Shown piece after piece: positions 21,325-30,000 of a DNA stretch of 64,000 nt. Positions within the stretch are counted from its first letter, which is position 1. Every line of letters starts with the position of its first letter. This DNA comes from Symbiodinium natans. Taxonomy: Eukaryota; Sar; Dinophyceae; Suessiales; Symbiodiniaceae. The position numbers and the translations under genes are program-made. The stretch lies in contig CAJNDS010002349.1 of the NCBI GenBank assembly GCA_905221605.1, positions 186,001 through 250,000 of the forward strand, read 5' to 3'. The notes beneath the pieces are model-generated. The model made no database searches. It saw only the letters and a list, made by a program, of their open reading frames with translations, and had not been told where the DNA came from.

Positions 21325-21960
21325 TTAGAGAAGGGGAGAGGGGAGAGGGTAGACGGGGAGGGGAGGGGGGCAGGGGAGGGGAGGGGAGGCGCGGGAGGAG
21401 CTCAATAACGCTTAAAATGAAGGCGGAAAGGGGGGAGAGGGAGCGGGAGGGGGGATGGGGGAGGGAGAGGGAGCGGGAGGGGGGATGAGGGAGAGGGAGC
21501 TCAATAGCCCTTTCTTCTGCTCAATGAGGCTCAATAACCCTCAATAGTGCTCAATAGTGCTCAATAGTGCTCAAAAGAGCTCAATAGTGCTCGAGAGCAC
21601 TCAATGGGAGCTCAATGGCGCTTAATAGTGAAAGCGGAAAGGGGGGGAGAGGGAGAGGGAGAGGGGGAGGGAGAGGGAGAGGCAGCTCAATAGCCCTCAA
21701 TAACGCTCAATAAGGCTCAATAGTGCTCAATAGCACTCAATAGAGAAGAGCTGAGGGCCGGGAAGGCGTCAGAGGAGCTGAGGGCCGGGGAGGTTTGCAG
21801 AGGAGTTGAGGGGTGTGGGGGGTTGCAGAAAGGGCCACGAGGGGGTTGCAGAGGAGCTGAGGGCCGGGAAAGGGTTTGCAGTGGAGCTGAGGGCCGGGAA
21901 GGGGGCGGAGGGGTTTTCCGGTGAGCCCCTTCAATTTCCTTCATTTTTTCGGCGTCCCCG
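21325..21960. repeat. Polypurine tract and CTCAATAG/GAGCTGAGGGCCGG repeats
   Basis: GGAGGGGAGGGG-type purine DNA (about 21330-21480 and 21630-21690) alternates with tandem GCTCAATAGTG (21530-21610 and 21690-21745). It is followed by tandem GAGCTGAGGGCCGGG-AGG units of about 35-45 bp (21745-21915). No gene is seen from here to 22.7 kb. Another purine-rich patch lies at 22300-22370. Confidence 0.8.
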
Positions 21961-22789
21961 GTGAGCCCCTGCAATTCGCTTCTTGCGTTTTGTTTTACCC
22001 TCGCTGAGACCACTCAGTATGCTTCAAAATCTTTTTTGCTGCCTCAATATGCTTCAACTTCGTTTTGTTTTTGTCTTTTTTTTGTTCCTTGCTTCAATTC
22101 GCTTCGTTTGGGCTTTCGAAGCCTAATTGTTAGCTTCGATAGCCTTCGATTGGTTTTGCTTTGACCCCTCCCCCCTATATCACCCCCACTACCCCTCCCG
22201 AGGCCTCCCGCCTCCCTTCCTCCGTTCCCACTAGCTGCGCGTGGAGGGAGGGGGCAGACGCGTATACAGATTCGCAGGCGCAGCTATTTCTGTTGATTGG
22301 GGGGTGGGGGAGGAAGGGAGGGGCCGGGCAGGGGAGGGGTGGTGGGGTGATAGGGGGGAGAGGGTCGCAAAACCAATCGAAGGCTATCGAAGGCCATCGA
22401 AGCTATGTCCATGACATAGCAGCAAAAGGCAACACGTGATTCCTTATACCTAATATTTTTTCTGTATATGGCAGCTGAAATCTTTTCGACGTTGTCTGAT
22501 AATTTTTGATGAAAACAGCACTGTTGACAGAAAGACTAGCAACAGAGGGACCATGTGGGATTTTTTAGAGGGCGCCACTAAGGCCTCAGTTCCAAACACC
22601 AAAGCCTTGGTTGCCAAAAACAAGGATTCCCTGCATTCTACGAATCAATGTGTCAGCAGTGGTCCCGAAATCCTGAGAATTCAGGATCCCAGGCATCATG
22701 TCCACCGACTCTCTGGGTGGTGCTGCAAGGTCCACATCACAGATGCACTGCTTCGGACAATCCGGACAATCACGACACATTGGCCTGGC

Positions 22790-22849
22790 CTGCAAGGCCG
22801 CCTCCACTGCTTCGAGGGAGGCATCCGCCAAAGCCTCTGCCCCTGTCGC
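22790..22849 (-). CDS. Candidate 60-nt exon, helical
   Basis: A phase-0 exon bounded by acceptor CACGAAG and donor GCCAGG encodes ATGAEALADASLEAVEAALQ, an alanine-rich amphipathic helix. It starts with a GCx alanine codon, as do the array exons further upstream at 27-32.5 kb. Downstream on the minus strand, the frame to 22586 (CRDCPDCPKQCICDVDLAAP) is also open and cysteine-rich and may be coding. Confidence 0.4.
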
Positions 22850-23153
22850 CTTCGTGCCACTTTGGCAAAAAAAGTGCACGCATCATGTGCCCTCTCATAT
22901 GCCCTCTCCCTTTCCTATACCCAAAAGCATTGCGAGCGGTGACCCATGGTGACCCCTAGGTGACCCGTACCTCCTCGCTCATGTCCTTGAGCTCGGCCTG
23001 GATCTGGGCCATCCTCTGCTCAACCTCAACATCTCACAAGATCTCACAGCAGCATTCCTCTCTCTGCTATGGGAGAAGCTTCGGTGGGCCCCACCCTCTT
23101 GAGGCCCAATCTAGGCCACGTGCCAAAGCCGAGTTGGTCGGTAGTGGAGCGAC

Positions 23154-23252
23154 CTCTTGAAGGCGCCCCAACACGCTCCAAGCCGCAGCGGAGAGACGGG
23201 GCAAAATATCTAGGGCCGTGCCCAGGGCCGCCAGGGCTGAGGCCGGCACCGC
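23154..23252 (-). CDS. Candidate 99-nt exon, helical
   Basis: The exon sits between AAGGAG and GTCGCT on the minus strand and is exactly 33 codons in phase 0: AVPASALAALGTALDILPRL and then SAAAWSVLGRLQE. It starts with an alanine GCx codon, like the neighbouring array exons. A coiled-coil or helical bundle role is plausible; function is unknown. Confidence 0.4.
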
Positions 23253-23651
23253 CTCCTTGCCCAGTGCTGCGTTGTCCTCCACCTGCATTTTCTTTGCTGG
23301 GCATTGCGGTTTGTAGAACGCGAAGATTTCAAAGCCCTGATACGTCTTGCCTGATCCAGAAGGGTTGTGGCATTGCTTTGCAAAGCCTCTGCCTGAATTT
23401 TCCGAAAGACCACCGGCAGGCACTAAAGGCCAACAGTCACTTGCAGCCACCGATCGTCCATGATCATCCTTTAGGCAGCCTCCGACTTCAGCGAGTCAGC
23501 AGCCACTCCAATGCCTTGCATGTGAGCGGTGATTGTTTTCTCAAGCATGAATCGATATACATTAAAAACCCTTCGGCGGCGTATTTCGCATTCCTTCCGC
23601 GGAAGACGCGACTCCACCTTCTCCAGAAACAGCAATCAGCTAGCTGAGTAC

Positions 23652-23697
23652 ATCCGCCGACCCCAGCATAAGCGGGGGCGGCGCTAGTGAAGACCCA
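23652..23697 (-). repeat. Short dispersed element R1, copy 1
   Basis: A 46-bp element reads, on the plus strand, ATCCGCCGACCCC, a variable hairpin loop, GGGCGGCG, then AGTGAAGACCC. Other copies are at 42886-42931 and 45651-45692. On the minus strand it can be read WVFTSAAPAYAGVGG. CCGCC and GGCGG can pair to form a stem. Confidence 0.7.
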
Positions 23698-23867
23698 CAT
23701 CCCTTGCAGCCTGGTGGTTGCCCCCGCTGCACCTCCTCACTCCCCGCACCGCTGTTTTCACAGCCCCCCCCCCCTAGCCATAAAATCGGGCAGCGCCACG
23801 GCTTTAAGGGCTTTATGCCTGACGCGGCTTATCGGGTCGAACTAGCCTTGTGGGGTAGCCACGGACA

Positions 23868-23990
23868 CCCCTCGCATCATGAGCATCAGCGGGTTCAGTC
23901 TGGGCCCCGGGACGCGCATCAGGAGCATCAGCGGCCTTGGTTTCCCCCAAACCGTGCGCATCATGAGCATCAGCGGCTCCAGCCTTGGGT
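23868..23990. repeat. CATCATGAGCATCAGCGG dispersed repeat
   Basis: The motif GCATCATGAGCATCAGCGG occurs with variants about every 40-50 bp here, and again at 43550-43570 in a longer related segment. It is probably a dispersed or simple repeat family. Confidence 0.6.
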
Positions 23991-24390
23991 CGACAGCCTG
24001 ATATGATAGCCCATGGGCGGATAGGCTTTCTCTCGGCGTTGCTGCGGGTCCTGGCGTGGTTGCAGCCCGGGTTTTAAGGCATTTTTTGACATTTTAAGGT
24101 TGCAAGGTTTTTGAGCTCAGGGCCTTTTGTGAGGGTTGAAAGGCATTGCTTTGACATTAATTATAGACCCCGGCGCAAAGCCCGTGCGTTTCCGGCTATG
24201 AAAGCCCACAGCTGCCCCGGTCGGGCAAAGTCGCGCACGCGCAAGCGGCATTGGCGGCAGCCAATACAAAAAACAACTCTCCTCCCTTTAAAACAATCAT
24301 ATGTTCAGGTACTCCCCAGGTTTTAGGTTTGAGGGTCAGGTGTCTGGGGGTAAGGGTCGCGAGTTTAAGGGTACTTGTACAGAGTGAGTA

Positions 24391-24424
24391 TGGAGGGTTT
24401 AGGGTCTAGGGCCTAGGGTTTAAC
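24391..24424. repeat. Degenerate telomere-like stretch
   Basis: GGGTTTAGGG and CTAGGGTTTA units resemble the plant-type telomere repeat TTTAGGG, which is also known from dinoflagellates. Only a few imperfect units are present. More diffuse relatives begin near 24320. Confidence 0.35.
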
Positions 24425-24714
24425 CAGGGCTTCCAAACGACCCATCGCCTTCCGTGGAGCTTCCGCGGCCCTTCCGTGGAGTTCCACTCTAAAAGCAAAG
24501 GGGCTCGATTCTTATGTTGCCGACGTGTTGGGCGTCCATTATATCTAATTGATTTTCAAGCAGGCCGACAGAAAAACCTTCCGCAAGCCTTCCGCGAACA
24601 CCACCTTGCTTTCCGCGGACCCTTCCGCACAATCTTCTTTACCTTTTCGGCCCTTCCGCGGAGAATCATAACGTCTGCTGGGTAACATTGCTCGAGCGCC
24701 CAAAACAACACAGC

Positions 24715-24924
24715 TCACATGTCAAAAGGTGATCTTCGCGGAATCTGGGCTCTCCGACCTATGACATTTTCCATAGACGTCTTCAGGACACTTGCGAGGG
24801 TGCCGTCGACAGCCTCTCCTGAGCTTGAGAACACTCGATGTGCTTTTGTGAACACAGGCTGGTTTGCAGACGAAATTTGCCGTATAGTCGTGGCATCTCG
24901 CGAGTTTTGTTCGGCTGAGTGCAC
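24715..24924 (-). CDS. Possible exon, unknown protein
   Basis: A minus-strand open frame contains TKAHRVFSSSGEAVDGTLAS and VLKTSMENVIGRRAQIPR. Two other minus-strand frames are also open here, so the correct one is not certain and no splice border is convincing. Between 23.3 and 25.8 kb nothing else rises above this level. Confidence 0.2.
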   Translation of the reverse strand: MHSAEQNSRDATTIRQISSANQPVFTKAHRVFSSSGEAVDGTLASVLKTSMENVIGRRAQIPRRSPFDM

Positions 24925-25875
24925 TGATGTGCAGTGGAGCCACTGGCAGTCTCGGCCACCCTTGACTCCGCGCTCTGCAGGCTGGCCCGTGCCTTTCCAG
25001 GGATCAACACCACAGAAGTCTACTGGGAATGCCCGTGAATATTTCTGGCTTATTCATTACCAGTGGCGTCTCATGTGGTTTGTGTGTTGGTGGCTCTGTT
25101 GCTGTCCGGCTCGGCCTCCGTCATTGCGCTCTCCAGGGAGATGTTCAGCCCATGAATCACTTCTTCCCTGAACATGTGTCAGATTGTGTCAGTGTAGTGT
25201 GGATCAAGGAAGAGCGGCTTTGTTGGCAATCCGGCCTGGCGTGATCGGCCGCATCGACCTAACATCCACATCCTCACCCCCTGGGGTGAAGGATCGAACA
25301 AACTGGCAGGGATCAAGCAGTTTTGGGGCAGACAATTCAACTTGCCTTTATGGCTTTCAGATCAACAAATGATTCCAGGATCAAACAAAATGTGCGGCCG
25401 CTCCGGAGGCTGTGTGCTGCGAACTCCAAGCTTTTGCTGAGGATACAAACACTAGGTCAGGATCAAACATATTCAGGCTGTTGCGGAGGCTGCCAATTCA
25501 AAAAACAAGCAGCACAGGGAAGGCATTCGCTTCTTCGCGAAAGCTTCTTGAGGGAATGTTTTGTGAGTGTGTGTGCGGAAATTGGTAATGGCTCAGTACT
25601 CGCGGGTACGGCTTGTGAAGCAAAACTCCTTTCGATGGCATGGGACGATGTCCGCCCTTCTTGACGAACTTCTTCGGGGAAGAAAGGAGGCGGGCCTTTG
25701 CTCCTTCTGCTTCCTCCCTTTTGCGTGTTTTGTTTTTTTTCCTTCCTTCCCTCTTTCTTTCCTCAGGCCTTTCTATCCTTGCACTTGGCAGTGCTTCGAT
25801 CCCTGTGCCCTAGCATCCGCTGCCTTGACAAGGTTGGCCGCGACAGCGTGACAAGCTTAGTGCCGCCCTTCTCTT

Positions 25876-25988
25876 CTTTGAACAGTTTGTGCCAGTTTGT
25901 GAACAGCTTCTTTCTGACATTCTGAGGCTTCAGCTTTGCCCTCGATCTGGGCATGGCCACCAATTGCTGCTGTTTGGATCGCCTGGGA
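25876..25988 (-). CDS. Candidate exon, helical protein
   Basis: After GTTGTCCCAG on the minus strand, a phase-0 frame reads AIQTAAIGGHAQIEGKAEAS and then ECQKEAVHKLAQTVQ. It again begins with an alanine GCx codon. An overlapping basic frame (RAKLKPQNVRKKLFTNWHKL) is also open, so the frame is not fully certain. The exon is downstream of the ATG exon at 26075-26161. Confidence 0.35.
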
Positions 25989-26074
25989 CAACCCGGTGCG
26001 GCTGAAATTCTGAAAGGAGCCGGAAAAGAGTGCCACATTTTTTGGGGGGGGAGTGTGGAGAAGTGTGGACTTGC

Positions 26075-26161
26075 CTGCTCCATGTCGGCCTTCGCGTTGA
26101 CGAGCTGCACCTCTCTGCCCGGGTTCTCTTGAAGCTCCGTCTCACTTGACATTGAAGTCAT
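26075..26161 (-). CDS. Candidate first exon with GCAAGT donor
   Basis: An ATG at 26159-26161 is directly preceded in frame by TGA, so translation could begin here. It gives 29 codons, MTSMSSETELQENPGREVQL followed by VNAKADMEQ, then a GCAAGT donor (GC type). It may start a gene running toward 22.8 kb, which would separate that gene from the exon array upstream. A real acceptor inside this exon is not excluded. Confidence 0.35.
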
Positions 26162-27028
26162 TCAAAGTCTCCCGAGTCGACCTGGCCCGCTGAAGGCAGG
26201 GCGACCGGCACCTGCAAAGGCTCCTGCGAACACTCCTGCAGGCTCAAAGGTGCTTTCCGTGAAGCGCCTTCTCTTGCGCCTCTGACGTCGCAAGGCCCCG
26301 GCTCTCCATCTGTCAGGGACACTTCGGCAATCAAACAAAAGCTTTAGGACCGGCTCTCTTCGGAATTCTCACGTAAAGCTTTGATCCAAACTCTGGGTCC
26401 CTGGGTCCTTCTCGTAGCTACACGTGGCATATTTGCAGGGGTGCGCTGACAAATGGGACTCACACGGGACAATCATTCAAGTGCTTAATCGATCCGGCCG
26501 TATGAGTACCGTATGAGTTCGAAATATTATTATCATCATGATGGTCATACCCCCCATGAAGGGCCCCATGAACTGCGAAGGTGCTGGGTGCATTCGGTAC
26601 ATTCTCTCGAGATGCTGCCTCGGCCCGCCACTGCAGGAAAAGATCCAAATAATCTCTAAAGAGCACATGAGGGGTCTGGTTGTTGACTCTTATTTGTTGA
26701 GGCCTTGGGCCGTAGGTGCCTGGGTAGCATAAAGCAGGCACCCCACCCCCTTTATGTTGCACTCTTTGGCGTGAAATGGGGTACCGCCCCCTCGCCGACA
26801 AGTGTCCGGGAGCAGACGGTGCATCGGGACCAGGGGCCACTTCGGCCTGCCATGGGGGCCCAAACCACCCCAGGCCCACCTCCCCACCCCCACCCCAACC
26901 CCCCACCCCCTCCCGCCCCACCCCCCCCCCAACCCCCCCGCCCTTCCCCACAGAAGTGCTGCCCTTGCGCCTGCCTGCGGCCTTCAACCCCTGGTCTGGG
27001 TTGCCTTGTTACAGAAGCTGAGGCCTGC

Positions 27029-27085
27029 CTCTTTGAGTCGGTCCGCAAGCCCGTCGACTTTGGCATTCAGGTGCCGCATCGCTGC
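27029..27085 (-). CDS. Array exon: AAMRHLNAKVDGLADRLKE
   Basis: 57 nt, acceptor TTTTCAG, donor GCAGGC. It is the last recognisable copy of the module in the direction of transcription. Confidence 0.65.
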
Positions 27086-30000
27086 CTGAAAAGCGCTCTG
27101 CGAAGAGCACTGCGTGAAGCACCCCCACAGCACTGCGCGAAGCACGCCCCAAGCAGCGTCAATTTCTATATCAACACAGAGTCAAAGGATCAGGACAGCT
27201 CTCGATATCACACTGACAGACGGCATCCACCTCCGTCGCCGGTGCAGCCGCCGCAGCTGTCGGCTGGCTCAGTGTCTGGGCTGCCTTGCACCCACTACGC
27301 GGCTCGTTCCCATTCTGTTTGGGGTGGCGAACGTGCCTTCTGGGGCTCCAGGTTGCTCAACTTCTCTTCGAGGTGATCCACCTTGTCGCTGATGCCGTGC
27401 AGCGCCGCCTCTTCTCAGAACTTCAACCAACGGTGAAAGAAAAACACATCACGAAATGCAGGGGGCAGAGCAGCAGGGCAGGGCATCCGGCAGGGCAGGG
27501 CAGCAGGGGGCAGGGGGGGCCGGCGTGAGGGTGCCAGTATGCGGTGTCTCGCAACACGTGCTGAAAACCAATACTACGCCGCTACGCTTCGAATCGAAAT
27601 TTGCAGCACGGAGATGGCTGAGAAAAGGGGAAGACATGAGACCATCATTCACATGCCACCCCATGCTCAAAAACAAGGTCAAGCCGGGAACCCGGAAACC
27701 TAAACAGGAACATAGGATGCAACAGTGGAAATCCGCACCACAAGTCTTCGATCTTCACGTCTCCTCACGTCGGCTAGATCTAGTCCATCTAGTCTTCTTT
27801 CATATGAGCCCTCATATAGCCTCCTTCGTCTGTTTTGTCCTCCCTGCTTTCATGCTTGGGGCAAATTTCGCAAACAAGTCAGACAAGTTGCTGATCAAAC
27901 AAACCACAACCTGTCTTCCTGCTGTTACACAGAGTTTTGCAAGGCATGCTTTCGGCAGGTTTCGCAACCAATTGGCATCGCGGACACAATGCTCGAACAA
28001 GGTCGAGTCAGGAACCAAGAGCCAAGAGTTCGGGAGCGTGTTGCTCAGTGCTCGCACTGAATGACGCAGATACGTGTTGTTGCCATTCATTGCCCAAAAG
28101 AAGTGGACCGATTTCCGGTGTTCTTTCATAGGCCGTTTCCACATGGGATGAAGACACTTGCGACCGCGATTAGCGCCCCAACGCTTAAACCGGGAACCCT
28201 TGTGCTACACAACATTATTTAAGCATGTCCATAAAAGCGTAGCGTGAGTTCAGGAGTTGCTCCGATTTTGGTGACCTCGCAATTCCTGGGACACAATCGT
28301 TGTATTTCCCAAAGGAGAAGGCTTGGACAAGTCCGAAAAGAGATGACATGAGATGAAGACGCTTGTCAAGGGAGCTTGCGGGCCGCGGGGAAGCTGTGCA
28401 AGCTTTGGCAGTGGCCACGGGACGGTACTGGATGGGGGGGAACCTGCAGCGCGAACTTCGCATCGAGATGCTGCGAGGATCCCCCGCATCCTCCCCATCA
28501 ACCAGATATGGCGCTCCCCTCTTACGGTCTTACGGCTCTTCAGCAGCCTCACGGTCAACGGGATATCTCCCACCTCCCCCCGCCCCCTGTCCTGTCTCCT
28601 CCTCCTCCTCCTCCTCCTCTTCGTGCGCCCTCTACCCTTGTCTACGGTTTCCTCGCACCCGGAAAGCGCGCTCACCCACAGCTCCCCCGCGGCCTCCAAA
28701 TCGCACTTCGCCCCCCTTGTCCAAGTTCCATGGCGCTTGCAGAATGCTTTTCTTTGTTGATCTGCGCTACTGAACATGCCTCGCTCTCGTGCCGCTGCTC
28801 CGAGGCCTGTCCCCCAAAGAAAAGGCTATCGCGCTCTGGCTCTAAGGCTCTAAGGCTCTAAGATGCTCTGAGCAGTAGCAGAGCACTGAGCAACAGCACA
28901 GGCATCCTTGACCTGCGGGTCCATCTCGACATTGTTTTTGATGATCACCTGCAATGGCTCATCATGTGGGGCTGTGCGCCAGTGGCAGGCCCTGTGTAAT
29001 GTAAACCTGGGTAAACCTGCCTGTGGAGCTGGTGTGACCTTCGCACGATCTAGCTTGGCAATTGTTGGGTCTTTCTGCGACAAGTGACGGCCGTTGTTGA
29101 GGGTCCCGCGGCCGCCGGCACAGCTGGCGCAACTGGTGCACTCGCAGAGGGCGCTTCAGGTGCTCGGTAGATTGGCACCGTGGGTGCCGAGGGTGCCATG
29201 GGCAACGTGGTCGTTGCTAAGGCAGGTGGGGCCATGGATCCCCGCAGTGGCACCTCCCAAGCTGTGGGTGAAGGCGCAGGCACCTTGCCGAGACAGGACC
29301 AACAACAACGCGACACACACCACAAGGGCCGCAAGCTGAGACAGCGGCGCTCACCTTCGCGGCCACCTCTTGGCTTCTGGACTCAACCTTCACAGCCGCG
29401 AAATCCGAAAGCCTATCTTTCCGCAGGATGGGGCTGTCATCTGAGAGGTCATGCTCCGCCTCTTTGAGCCTGCTTGAAAGCCCATCGACTTTGGCGTCCA
29501 GGTGCCTCACCATGGCCTTCGATCAGCACGCGGCCGCAGCTGGGAGGCGTACGAGTACGTTGCCTCACCTCTGCAGTCGACGGCACCTCCTGCGCTGCCT
29601 CGCAGTCCCCGAGAAAATGGATTAACCGAGCACAGCATGCGCCCTTCAGCAGAACATGTTGCTTTGACTGAGATGCAGGCTTCGGTCATGACTTTCGTTG
29701 TTTTTCGGCTGCTGGACGCGACCTGCAAAAGTTGAAGGCCTGGCTATACGGTGTACAGGCGGTCACGCCTTGCCTCTTTGAGCCTGTTTGCAAGCCCGTC
29801 GACTTTGGCATCAACGTGCCTCATTATGGCCTGCAGCCATCTGAGGCGCGCGAGCACGATGAGAGCCTGATGGCCTCGCCTCCGCGGACGGCTCCTCGCG
29901 CGAGGCCTTGCAGCGATCAAGGAGCACCGATTCACTTCGAGAAACAGAAATATCTTGCAGCTTCTTGAGTGCATGACTAATTGTCATAATTTCTCATGCC

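Larger units (their letters stand above)
29316..29925. repeat. 610-bp duplication, copy A
   Basis: Aligns with 30839-31448 at a constant offset of 1523 with no gap. Every translated frame compared is identical, so the copies are identical or nearly so. It carries four micro-exons and the introns between them. Confidence 0.93.
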
